DNA from: Heterobasidion occidentale
Taxonomy: Eukaryota; Basidiomycota; Agaricomycetes; Russulales; Bondarzewiaceae
Length of the DNA: 64,000 nt
Assembly (NCBI GenBank): GCA_039111635.1
Contig: JBCAQO010000011.1
Location: forward strand, 1-64,000
Direction of reading: 5' to 3'
The stretch's first letter is position 1. Every line of letters begins with the position of its first letter. A model generated the notes under the pieces. The model searched no databases, was not told where the DNA came from, and saw only the letters and a list, made by a program, of their open reading frames with translations. This document shows, one piece after another, positions 18,780 to 29,848 of this stretch. Both the position numbers and the translations under genes were made by a program.

Positions 18780-20765
18780 GCCATCTGTGACGACTGCCTG
18801 ACGTCTGAGACGTCGCGTCTTGTCTCAGACGACTGCTAGTCGTCAGGGATCTCCTCATGTCACCAGCAACGGCTGCACGACGTCTCAGACGTCGCATCTT
18901 GTCTGGGATGCACGCAGGCCGTCTGCGACCGCTGCCCGACGTCTGGGACGTCCCCCCCCCTCATCTGGGGTGAACACAAGCCGTCTGCGACGGCTGCACG
19001 ATATCTGAGACGTCGCGTCTCGTCTAGGATGCAGGCAGGCCGTCTGCGACAGCTGCCTGACGTCTGAGACGTCACGTCTCGTCTCAGACGACTGCTAATC
19101 GTCAGGGACGTCCTCATGTCACCAGCAACGGCTGCACGACGTCTCAGACGTCGTCTCTTGTGTGGGATGCACGCAGGCCGTCTGCGACCGCTGCCCGACC
19201 TAAGTGACGGCTGCACGACGTCCCAGACGTCCCCCTTTGTCTGTGGTGCACACAGGTCGTCAATGACGACTGCGCAACGTCGCAGCCGTCCCCCTTCGTC
19301 TGTGACGACTGCACGACGTTGCAGACGTCCCCCTTTGTCTGTAGTGCACACAGGCCGTCCATGACGACTGCACAACGTTCCGGACGCACCCTGTACGTCT
19401 GTGACGACTGCGCGACGTCCCAGACGTCCCCCCTTTGTCTGTGGTGCACACAGGTCGTCTGTGATGACTGCGCGACGGTTCAGACGTCCCCCTTTGTCTG
19501 TGGTGCACACAGGCCGTCTATGACGAGTGCACGACGTCTCAGACGTACCCTGTACGTCTGTGAAGACTGCACGACGTCCCAGACGTACCCTGTACGTCTG
19601 TGACGACTGCGCGACGTCTCAGACGTCCCCCCTTTGTCTGTGGTGCACACAGGTCGTCTGTGGTGCACAAAGGTCGTCTGTGACGACTGCACAACGTCGC
19701 AGACGTACCCTGTACGTCTGTGACGACTGCGCGACGTCGCAGACGAGCCCCCTTTGTCTGTGGTGCACACAGGTCGTCTGTGACGACTGCACAACGTCGC
19801 AGACGAGCCCCCCTTGTCTGTGGTGCACACAGGTCGTCTGTGACGACTGCACAACGTCTCAGACGAGCCCCCTGTGTCTGTGGTGCACACAGGTCGTCTG
19901 TGACGACTGCGCGACGTCGCAGACGAGCCCCCTTTGTCTGTGGTGCACACAGGTCGTCTGTGACGACTGCACAACGTCGCAGACGAGCCCCCCTTGCCTG
20001 TGGTGCACACAGGTCGTCTGTGGTGCACAAAGGTCGTCTGTGACGACTGCACAACGTCGCAGACGTACCCTGTACGTCTGTGACGACTGCGCGACGTCGC
20101 AGACGAGCCCCTTTGTCTGTGGTGCACACAGGTCGTCTGTGACGACTGCACAACGTCGCAGACGAGCCCCCCTTGTCTGTGGTGCACACAGGTCGTCTGT
20201 GACGACTGCACAACGTCTCAGACGAGCCCCCTGTGTCTGTGGTGCACACAGGTCGTCTGTGACGACTGCACAACGTCGCAGACGTACCCTGTACGTCTGT
20301 GATGACTGCGCGACGTCTCAGACGTCCCCCCTTTGTCTTGGTGCACACAGGTCGTCTATGACGACTGCGCGACGTCGCAGACGAGCCCCCTTTGTCTGTG
20401 GTGCACACAGGTCGTCTGTGACGACTGCACAACGTCGCAGACGTACCCTGTACGTCTGTGACGACTGCGCGACGTCTCAGACGTCCCCCTTTGTCTGTGG
20501 TGCACACAGGTCGTCTGTGACGACTGCACAACGTCGCAGACGTACCCTGTACGTCTGTGACGACTGCCCGACGTCTGGGACGTCCCCCCCTCGTCTGGGG
20601 TGAACACAAGGCGTCTGCAACGGCTGAAACGACGTCTCAGACGTCGCGTCTCGTCTAGGATGCAGGCAGGCCGTCTGCGACGTCTGCCTGACATCTGAGA
20701 CGTCGCGTCTCGTCTCAGACGACTGCTAATCGTCACGGACGTCCTCATGTCACCAACAACGGCTG
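18780..20765. repeat. Satellite array with 60-bp period and flanking variant units
   Basis: The core (about 19220-20560) repeats a unit of exactly 60 bp: cgtctgtggtgcacacaggt, cgtctgtgacgactgcacaa, cgtcgcagacgagccccctt in order. It is interrupted at intervals by an extra segment of about 40 bp that carries the perfect inverted repeat cagacgtac-cct-gtacgtctg. On both sides lie longer variant units (tctcagacgactgctaatcg, catgtcaccagcaacggctg) seen about twice on the left (18790-19200) and once on the right (20560-20760). Because 60 is a multiple of three, long open frames of about 350 codons exist on both strands; they are not genes. GACG and CGTC words alternate throughout, so single strands can fold extensively. 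Confidence 0.95.
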
Positions 20766-21043
20766 CACTCTCTCACCTACTCTCTCACCTGACTCCTCGC
20801 CTGCCTCCTCACCTGGCCTCTCACCTAGCCTCTCGCCTGCCTCCTCACCTAGCCTCTCACCTGCCTCCTCACCTAGCCTCTCACCTGCCTCCTCACCTAG
20901 CCTCTCACCTGGCTCCTCACCTATCCAACATCTTGGATTTTTTTCGCCTCACCTACCACCCGCCTACCACCTCTTATAACCATTGGCAACACAGTAGTTT
21001 TAGATATCGGTGAACTCAAAAGTGTCGGTAATACTACTAGGAG
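20766..21043. repeat. 24-bp minisatellite with dispersed-repeat 3' tail, second copy
   Basis: Units of the cctcctcacctagcctctca type follow the satellite directly. They are followed by atccaacatcttggattttt, cctaccacccgcctaccacc and the shared end ggcaacacagtagtttt...ggtaatactactag at about 21043. The part between the spacer and the shared end is shorter than in the copy at 2690-3146. Confidence 0.8.
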
Positions 21044-21624
21044 GCCAGGGGGTCACCAGGGTCTGTAGACATGATATTAGCACAGTCAAAGGGGAAGAGA
21101 TGGGGAAGGGAGAACTCGAGGATAAAGGTTAAGCAGTAGGGATGTGGTGTCCGAATTAGGAAGGTAGTGGTAGTGGTACAAGAAGCAATTGTCTGACTAT
21201 ACGTCGCAGAGGTGAAGTGTATCTGGAGGAGGTCATGCGACAAGTCGACTTTATTGTGACCTTGGGTGCTATCGACAAAGCAGGAAGTGTCATTTCTATG
21301 TAAGTGCCTTATGCCCCTTTCAAAGCTGAGTTTGGTGGGAAACTTGGTCGACTTCAATGTATCATATCTATTCTCTGCGCCACCCGCTGTCTTCAACAAA
21401 CAGTTTGCTCAATGATGGTGTTTACTTATGCACAAAGGCTTAGACTTTTTCTTCATCTACTTCACCGAGAATCTCGTTGAGGGGTGTATATAAGATAGAA
21501 CGAGTCTACATGCATATGGTATAAATCAACAAACGGAACATAAAAGGAAGGCCGCGAGGCTGAGCTAGCGAGGAGACTGTAGGTAACGTACAAGAACACG
21601 GGTCCGCGATCAACCTGAATCGAG
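21044..21624. other. No gene supported
   Basis: A minus-strand open frame (21399-21037) has ordinary composition but no recognisable motif and no start or splice support. The rest is probably the 3' untranslated region and spacer of the minus-strand kinase-like gene. Confidence 0.4.
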
Positions 21625-23693
21625 TTACAATAGCTCAAGCATAAACTTGTCGTGTGCATTGCGTATCTCTCCCCGCCCTTCGATACCTTGATTTTCCGGA
21701 AACAAAGAAGATGATATACGAAGGGGATACCGGACCTCCATCTCCCTACCTGCCCAATCGAAGTCAATGATCTTGACCTTGCCCTCGCTGTCGATCATCA
21801 CGTTCGGCCTCCTCAGGTCGCCGTGCACGAACCCTGCCTTCGCCAAAGTCTCGATCGCCTGAGCGATGCTCCCACGAACATCGCTCGGAAGCGCACAATC
21901 CAAGTACTTCGCCTCCAAGGTGTCTCCCTCCAAGTGCTCCATCACAACCATGCTCAAGCCCTGGTAGTTTTGCTCCGAGAATCTATCTGCGAGATCAGCA
22001 AAGTAAATCAACCGTGGAGCGAGCCCTTCTTCCGCCATGAATTCGTGGACCTTCTTGTCATAAGTGTCCACAAACTTGACCACAACGAGCTCCTCTTTTT
22101 CCCCATCGACCACCTTCCGTGCCAGGAACGTTGTGCACGACTCATGCTGTTGAAGTCCTTTGATGTAGTCAAACTTTATCACCTGACCGTTGCTTGGATA
22201 AGAGTCGATCCATGGGAAAAATCGCCCGAAATGTCGGCCCTGACTGTTCAGGCCCTGGTACCACTCGCGAAGGCGCTGAACGGCAAGGGCTAGGCAATCG
22301 AAAACCTGTGCCAACCTGTCCACACCTGGGCTACCCAGATCGTTGGCCTGATCGAGGCCAGTCGTGCGGTCCTCACCGATGAACATCCAACCCGTGAAAT
22401 GTTGCACTACCGCCTTGTCCAGCAACACAGCCCCCGTGATACACATGTGAGGACCTGCCAGCCCCACGAGGATCGTCGGACAACAACACGCCTCAAGAAT
22501 ATTCCTGCGCTGCACAGATTACAATCACTGACTTTGTCCGCAATGAGCAAAGGCGCGACACTTACCGATGGATCCATCCAGTACTGCAGGTATGACAGCT
22601 GTACTTGCACGCTCGGATCGGTGGCCGTCTTTCCCATCTCTACCTTTTCCTCCAATATGAAAGGCGTGACGGTGCCCATGGGTTCATGTAAGTCCAGCGA
22701 CACGGAGACGCAGTGGTCAGGAGAGGTGTTGTTCCCGTTCATGACCCTAATCAGCTGCTGTCCAAGCAACTCTAACACAAGACCTCTCGTACTTTCCGAA
22801 CGCTCGTTCTCCTGGCCCGCCAATTGAGACACGGATTGCATAAGTTTGAGCGTCTGGTTGACCGTCTCGGGGCGCACTTGGCGGTTCCTATCGCTGAGAT
22901 CGCTTCGTAATTGTGCAAAAATAGGGTGGTAAAGCTCAATCGAGGGGGCCCTGTTGTCCAAGCCTGCGATGCTGCTTCGCCCGTCGATGACCCGAGCAAA
23001 CCCTCTCTGATACTTGACATAGCTACTGGCCTTGGCATTTGTGGAAGGGGGTCCGGATCTTTTCACTGCTTCTTCGAGCCGTACCAATTCTGCCAGAGCG
23101 CGTCAGCGGCATGAAAATCATGACTTTGTCCCAACTTACGGTTCCAATACCATGGCTCTTCGCCAGGCAGCCCAGTGGATCTCTTGCTCTCCGTAGACCC
23201 ATGTTGACTGGAGATGGGGCCTTCCAAGATCCGACCCACCTGGACTAGGAAGCTTACCACCCGCCCACCGCCGCCAGGCGCCTTGATATATTCGCGAATC
23301 TCGTCTTGCTTCTGACATAGACTGCCATCGTTCATCATCGCCCGATATTCATCCATAGAACGGGTTCTCACTGTTCTCCGTAGGGATAGGATCTGTGGCT
23401 GATCTCGTCTGAGGTCCGCTGCACCGAATCCAATACAAGGTCACTTACTTCGTAGAACAGGATGTCGTCAGGATTGAAGTTGATCGACCACTTCTTCAAC
23501 ATGTCCTCTCTGCACCAGTTCCGTCAAAAGCTCCAAGGTCGCACCGAGGGGAGCGTAGCTGTTTTTGAGCCATCCATGGGCTTTGGGTCCAATATTTCGC
23601 ATTTACAAGGACGGTCCTCACTTCCCGACGCTTGTTATGATCGTCAACGAGGAGGTAGTCAATTGGCTTTGAAAGTCGTGTGGATGGAGACAT
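21625..23693 (-). CDS. Protein-kinase-like protein (basidiomycete-expanded family)
   Basis: The minus-strand gene starts with MSPSTRLSKPIDYLLVDDHN at 23693 and has several short introns. The N-terminal half has no clear domain. The C-terminal half has kinase-fold marks: ELVVVKFVDTY as a candidate strand with the Lys, MVVMEHLEGDTL in the hinge region, FVHGDLRRPNVM as the catalytic loop (H-G-D-L-x-x-x-N) and KIIDFDWAGRE where protein kinases have D-F-G. The catalytic Asp, the Asn and the metal-binding Asp are all present, so activity is possible although Gly is replaced by Asp. This arrangement recurs in Agaricomycete kinase-like families of unknown role. The C-terminus stops soon after the D-F-D motif, so the usual C-lobe is short. 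Stop at 21625-21627. Confidence 0.75.
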
Positions 23694-24409
23694 GAGGATC
23701 GACGAAGTGGGCTGGTTCCAATGGCAAGTGTTGGTTGGCACGGAGTAGCACAGGAGTGGCACGGGACAGCACGGCACCCTATAGTGAAGTCTAACGGAAC
23801 GGGTGTCCGGCGGTCGTGAGCAAAAATGTCCGGACGCGATGGACGCGGGAGTTGAACGTTGAACAGCGAACTAGGAATGAGCTTTCGATTTGGATTCTTC
23901 CCTATCAAAGGAGCAGCTCTGAATCGTCAGGTATATTTGTTTGTATGTCTAGATTAGCTCTGCATTTTTTTTCAGACCTCTCAAACAAGCACATGGAGCA
24001 GGAGAGAGAAGTTAAATGCAATATCAAGGTGGGCAGAGTGACTTTGGCCTCGGAGAGGTGACTTTGTCTGAAGCTCCGACGTGCTCTTGTGAGCTGCAAG
24101 CTGTCGGACTCCTTCATGATCGGAGATTGATGCTAAGTGTCCAAAAGGGCAGTCTCCCGTTGAGTCGACGTACTTGGGACATCAGAAGCGTCGTCATCGT
24201 GACGATGCTTAGATAGGAGTTTGCCTTGCAAGTGCAATTTTTTCTTGTCGTCTCTGCTTGCATCATGCTTTTTATCTTCATCGTCGCTTGCATGTGCTTC
24301 TCCTCATTCTCTGTGCCTGCTTCATCGTCCGCTTCACTTGTGTGTGCGAGATCCCCGATCCCATCCTGGATACCTCTTACCATCGTGCCTCCATGTATAG
24401 CATCAGGTC

Positions 24410-24754
24410 ACTGAAGCTGCAGTCACGCGGCGTACCCCACATCCTGTTCGGCTTTGAGGCGCTAAGCCTTCGGATCACAATATATGCACCTCGCCCGGCT
24501 TGGGTCGACGCGCTGTACGGAGACATGCTAGCTATTCAAAAGGCATATGAAACCGAGATGCAACGCGAGTTTCGACCTATAAAGGCGTCTTACAACGATC
24601 TCAAACGCAAATGCGGAAAGGTACGTCTGGTCGTTATCCTTATCGTCGCCGAATTATAATGAAAGCCATATAACCTGTAGATGCTAGCCAGCGTCGAAAG
24701 CACGCGTTTTATCCAAATCCTTTTCATCAATGGATGGAGAAAGGCCATGGGATG
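24410..24754 (+). CDS. Possible short two-exon coding fragment, unassigned
   Basis: A plus-strand frame reads FEALSLRITIYAPRPAWVDA and then a helical, charged run ending LKRKCGK at a GTACGT donor (about 24620). A typical acceptor (ataacctgtag) leads to MLASVESTRFIQILFINGWR and a stop near 24754. Splice signals and composition are convincing but no family is recognised. The upstream start is unclear; a hydrophobic frame from 24226 could be a leader in another exon. Confidence 0.3.
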
Positions 24755-25218
24755 ACGAGGTATGGGCCTTGTATCGCGGATGTGCGGCTGTCGAAGATGC
24801 CGCCAGCACTGAGCGAGAGAGCGAGCGCACGAGGAGCATTGTGGGCTGCTTCGGCCCAAGACCTCTGAACGGCCTACCTTGCAGTCCAAAAGTCTCGTAG
24901 TCGCCAGCTGACCGCCCAGATCATGAGGGCAAAATACGGCCGCTCAGGCTTCCTGCTCAACGCCCTCTCTGACTCTCAGTGCTAAGAAAAAATAGTTGTC
25001 CTCCACCGTCAAGTCGTCTTTGACACAAAGTCTGCGATACTCAGACTTGACAATCACAGCCGTCCTGCCTCCAAAAGCGACTCTCCGACCGGCAGAAGCT
25101 CACGAATCAGCACGCCGACGCGCGACAGGACGAAGGGGTAAAGTCTCGTAGAGCTATGCGTCGTACTTGTGTTGAAGCGGGCGGCGGAGAGTGAATTCGT
25201 GTGGATCGTGAAATAAGA

Positions 25219-25740
25219 TTACAAGCCGCATGAGGTGGCGGCGAAGGGGGGGGGGGGGGGCGATGACTGCCATTCCTCGGAGCCCTCTGAATATATGCGC
25301 CTTAGCTTGTTACGCACGGCGGTGAAGAAGCGAACAAGTCTTGTGCGCGAAAGATGCCGCACGCCCGTGGTCCCTGGAAGAGAGAGTCCCAGACGGGGGT
25401 GAATACGCGAGACCTCCTCAGATGTAGAAACACGACGCCAGATGAAAGATATCATTCCGTTACTTTCATCACTCGGGCGCAGATTGAACGGGAGCCCGAG
25501 CAGGAACGGCGCCAGCTCGTCGATCATGCGCAATATTCCCGTTCCAGAGATCTACACGAGCGCGACCGCATTCAAGTAGTCTGCTCCTCTCGTCGATGTT
25601 CTTGAAAAGGAGAGTGTGACGATCTCCTGGCATGTCCAAGCAGCACGAACGACTAACATTAGGAAATCGCTGGCGTGATCAAGTCCAGTTTGTGTCTTGG
25701 ATATGGACCTTAGGACAGCGGTCGCAACAGGTCGCAACGA
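25219..25740 (-). CDS. Possible coding fragment, unassigned
   Basis: On the minus strand a frame reads IDELAPFLLGLPFNLRPSDE and then MISFIWRRVSTSEEVSRIHP, with normal amino-acid mix. An upstream frame (SFSRTSTRGADYLNAVALV) could splice to it. No domain is recognised, and a run of about fourteen G residues at 25247-25260 lies near the 3' end. Treat as weak. Confidence 0.2.
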
Positions 25741-27247
25741 AAAGCGAAAGGATCGGGACAGAGGGAGAATGGTCGCTCTCTTTGCATTCGAGAGGATATC
25801 TGTATGGTCGCTGTGATTGTGATTGTGGATGAAGACGCCGGCGACGACGCGACGCCAGTCGGCACGTACGCAGACGTACGCGCCTTTTTCCGGTCCTCTC
25901 AGCTGTAAGTGCTTTTTTTGTCGCGTACATCCTCGTCTCCTGTTCTTCCAGTGCTTCTTCTTGGCCTCAAGTCAACAATGCTGATAACTCTCCTCCAACC
26001 GCGATCTCCACCCCAAACCCACTATAAAGTCCGAACAACATCCTAAACATTTATCCCCCTCTTCGACATCACAACTTCGACAAGCTTCGACGTGACACGA
26101 AATCTGAGAGTGTATGCGCCTTGATATCTGCGTTTTCAACATACGAACGACTGACTACACCTGGTCATAGCTTCTCGCTCGGTGCTTCCACGTAAAGTTC
26201 TCGGTTGGATGTCCTGATACGTGTCCAGGATGCGCGCCCTAGGTGTTGCTGGCTTGCGCACATCCCGGTGATTGTTCGAATCTTAAACGGCAGCACACGC
26301 CCAAACCACGAGTAAAGAGAAGTGTCCTGCGCGGTGTCTTCGACTCTTCGTCCAATGAGAGGGCTTTTTTTTCGTCTTCGTCTACTCATACTTCTTCGTG
26401 GGCACGTCGTCGTCGCTTCGTCTTACTATAGTTCCCGCTGACCAAACGGAGCTGAGTAGGCGCGACTTGACGTCGGCCGTGGACGCGTCTCGTGCATCGC
26501 CGTCGATTCGACTGGCGGCCCTGTGCAGGGATGGGCTGGAGTCACGATGGAGCCCGCGGCGAAATCGGACCCGTCAGTGGCGCCATGGCTGAGATCCTGC
26601 CGACAATTGTATGCACTCATTGCAGGTGGCGCAGACGTATGTACGATCAGTTGAACATCAACGTAGGCGCACTCAAAGCTGTCGCGATAGTAGCATCATC
26701 CGCCGCCGGAGGAACGCAGCCTCATTGGCAGGATATTCCATTCTGGCACGAAACGGACAAAAGACGTGGAACCTGTGCGACACCTGTTCGCGATTGGACG
26801 GCCGGGCGATTCGGGATGAGGCTGAGCAATTGAGCAGGGGGCACGGGACGCGGGGATGTTCCGCAATGGGACAGACGGATCGCAGCTGCCTGGCACCCCC
26901 GCACTCGTCTCCATTTCGTCTCTGCGCCGTGACCGAGGTGTCCCAGGATAAATTGTTGAGGCGCGCCCACTAGCGTATACCGACGGCATAGGGATATGGC
27001 CGGTGGACACACGCGACGACCTGTAGGACGTCTGTGATAAGCGGCGGATGGTGGGAACGCGAGGCCTGAGTATGGCGGGACAGGACGACGGGTACGTCAG
27101 AGAAGGTCACGCCGGGGAACGAGGGACCAAAGGCGGGAAGAGCCCACACACGCCTGCACGTGACCTGCGCCATCGACGGCCGACCTGTTTGAGATCCGGG
27201 TACTACTTACTGGTGTCCAGCTGCAGGCCACCGACGGTTATCGCCCC
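25741..27247. other. Intergenic; no gene supported
   Basis: Short frames exist on both strands but none has a recognisable domain or consistent splice sites. The right end is the promoter region of the monooxygenase gene. Confidence 0.4.
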
Positions 27248-27256
27248 TCTTATAAG
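27248..27256 (+). promoter_or_regulatory. TATA-like box of the monooxygenase gene
   Basis: The sequence cttataagg lies about 60 nt before the ATG at 27311, which has a strong start context (cgccATGG). This spacing suits a fungal TATA element. Confidence 0.45.
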
Positions 27257-27310
27257 GCCCCGCATCTTCCCCGCAACCCCACATTCATCCATCCTCTTTC
27301 CCTTGTCGCC

Positions 27311-29205
27311 ATGGAACCACAACCCCACACCCCCTATGTCCCCCCGCACCCGCCGCGCACACCATCCCCATTGACCCTGTCCCGCCTCTCCACAGCGGCA
27401 GAAAGGCGGCCCTTCCCCTCCACATCGTCGTCGTTGGCTGCGGCCTCGGTGGCCTCGCCGCCGCGCACACCCTCGCCCACGCCGGCCATCACATAACCCT
27501 CCTCGAGGCCGCCCCTGTCATCGGCGACGTCGGCGCAGGCATCCAAGTCTCTCCCAACGCAGCACGCCTCCTCCTCCGCTGGGGCCTTGGTTCTGCCCTT
27601 TCCGCCACCGCCGTGCGCCCCGAGGCGATCGTGTTCCGGCGGTACGACACGGGCGAGCGCGTAGGCTACACACGCTGGGGTGACGTCATGGACAGATCCC
27701 ACGGCGCGCCCTACCTCCACGTTCACCGCGCAGACTACCACGCCATGCTCCTCCGCCTCGCCCGCGCCGCGCCCAATGTGACCCTGCGGTTAGGCGCGAC
27801 CGTCATCGGCGTCGACCCCGACCCCGCCAGCGCCGTCGGTGGCCCGAGCGTGACGCTCGCCTCGGGCGAAGTCGTGCGAGGCGATCTCGTTGTCGGTGCG
27901 GATGGTGTCAAGAGTATGTTGCAGGCTGCCGTGACGGGCAAGTCGAGCGCGCCGCGGGCGACAGGCGACGCCGCGTACCGCGCGATCATACCGACCGACG
28001 TGATGCTGCGCGACCCAGAGCTCAGGCCGTTCGTGGAGACGCCAGAGATGACCGCGTGGATGGCCCCCAGAAGACATCTAATGGCGTATAACATCGTTCG
28101 TTGCATCGCCTGTGATGGATCATGCGAATGTGTGCTGATTGTGAAATATGTAGAGAGGGAAGAAAGAATTCAACCTCGTCTTACTCCACCCCGACGACGG
28201 CTCGGTCGAGTCTTGGACAGCGGAAGGCAGCGCAGACAAGATGCGAGCCGACTTCAAGGATTTCGAGCCAAGGTGCGAACCCGCTCCCAGCCGCTTCTCA
28301 GTCGGCTCACTCGCACTCTCGCAGGGTCCAAAAACTCCTCGCATATGTCAATTCAACCCTCAAGTGGCGCCTCATGGACCGTCCCGCGCTCGATTCCTGG
28401 GTGCACCCCAAGGGTCGCATCGTCCTCCTCGGTGACGCTTGCCATCCCATGCTGGTGAGTCTTACCCGCCCCCCTCGTCTTCTATCATTGATCATGCTCC
28501 AATTAGCCATATCGCGCCCAAGGTGCCGCGATGGCGATCGAGGACGCGGGGGTGCTAGGCGCGCTGCTCTCGCACCTGTCCACGATCGAAGAGCTACCGG
28601 TGCTGCTCAAGGCGTATCAGGATCTACGGTGCGTCACCGCCTCTGTTGATGACCCTTTTCCAACGCTTCGTGCCCGCCGGTGTCGATGTGTTGAGACGTG
28701 TCGAGATGTGCATGGTCGTGCGCCCCGGCATTTGCAGAGGCCCTGGCATGGACATCCTTCCGCGACTCAATCACTCTCCAGCCCGTTTCCACTGACCGAC
28801 TGACCGACCGACCTTTGTTCTTGCTGACTCCCCGACCTCCTCCAGGCTGGACCGCACGAGCGACGCGCAAGAGCAGTCCCGTCTGAACCGCAGCATCTTC
28901 CACCTTCCCGACGGCCCCGAGCAGCGTGCGCGCGATGCGGAGATGCGGCGCGCGATGGCGGCCGAGTTCGCCGCGCTCGAGCACGCGGGCGGGCACCCTG
29001 CATCTGCCTCCGCATCCTCAGCGGATGGCGAGCGCTGATGGTGGGCAACCCGAACCAGTGGGCCGACCGGCGCAAGAGCGAGCGGCAGTTCTCGTACGAC
29101 GCGGATGGGGCTGTGCACGGATGGTGGACGGCCGGTGGGCGTGCGCTGCTGGAGGAGGCGCGCGCGCGTGCGGAGGCAGCGTCGAAGGCGAAGGCGAAGC
29201 TGTAG
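27311..29205 (+). CDS. FAD-dependent monooxygenase, salicylate-hydroxylase-like
   Basis: The protein contains LHIVVVGCGLGGLAAAHTL (dinucleotide-binding G-x-G-x-x-G), GAGIQVSPNAARLLLRWG, VVGADGVKS (D-G motif) and, across an intron, VLLGDACHPMLPYRAQGAAM, the second FAD-binding motif with the R-A-Q-G-A variant. Such class A flavoproteins hydroxylate aromatic or related rings using NAD(P)H and O2. Introns are seen at 28096-28153, 28273-28324, 28455-28506 and 28629-28845. Two joins are unsettled. The ATG at 27311 is out of frame with the FAD motif unless an intron at 27338-27405 (GTCCCC...AAAG) is removed. Near the end a 56-nt intron at 28967-29022, or a frameshift, is needed to reach the family-like GNPNQWADRRKSERQFSYDA tail. 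It lies about 640 bp upstream of reductase 1 on the same strand, so a shared pathway is possible. Confidence 0.8.
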
Positions 29206-29848
29206 ATGGCGAGCGTTAGGGTTGGCAAGGGCGGTGGGACGCAGAGAGGGAGTCAGAGCGGCGAGCGCGCCCGAGGAGCGAGGGTGAGGGCGCTTTATAT
29301 GTTTTTTGATGCGTCTGGCGCGGCGGAAAGAGCGGGGATGATGTGTACGCTCGCAGTGCGTTTCTGTTTTCCGGTCATACAAGTCCCGCATTTCCTCCCA
29401 CCTTGTTGCATCTTTCCAATTTGTAACGTCTTTCCCGGAATGCATCGTATCTTTGATTTGCAGTATGTCAATCGAGCAATGACCGGACGTTGAGCGCTTG
29501 AGCGCTGAGCATCATGCTGAGATATGATCGCGTCCGGAGGAGAGTTGGGTGCTCATCGGTGTGTGGCTCCTGGCTGTGTCCAGTCGTCCCCTCGAAACGC
29601 TTTCTTCGACTTTCTACGCCTCTGACGGATCTGTATGATCACGCTGCATCGCTCGACGAAGCCGGGCTAGTCAGGTGTGAGAGCAGAACGTCTCTAGGCG
29701 CTAGTCATCACTCGGATCCATCACATCTGAAGCCTATTCCAGCGCCATCACTCCCCCATCATGATGCATCGTCGCCCGTGGGAGGACACCCTCAGAGGTA
29801 TGTAAGGCACTCCACTACAGGTTGCCCGGACCACTCGACGCGGCCAGT
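29206..29848. other. Intergenic between monooxygenase and reductase 1
   Basis: This holds the 3' untranslated region of the monooxygenase and the promoter of the reductase. No further reading frame is convincing. Confidence 0.5.

Noticed and set aside
19527..20609. Open frames of about 350 codons on both strands of the satellite
   Set aside because: They follow directly from the 60-bp period, which is a multiple of three and leaves several frames open at once. The translated 20-residue repeats resemble no protein and exist on both strands.
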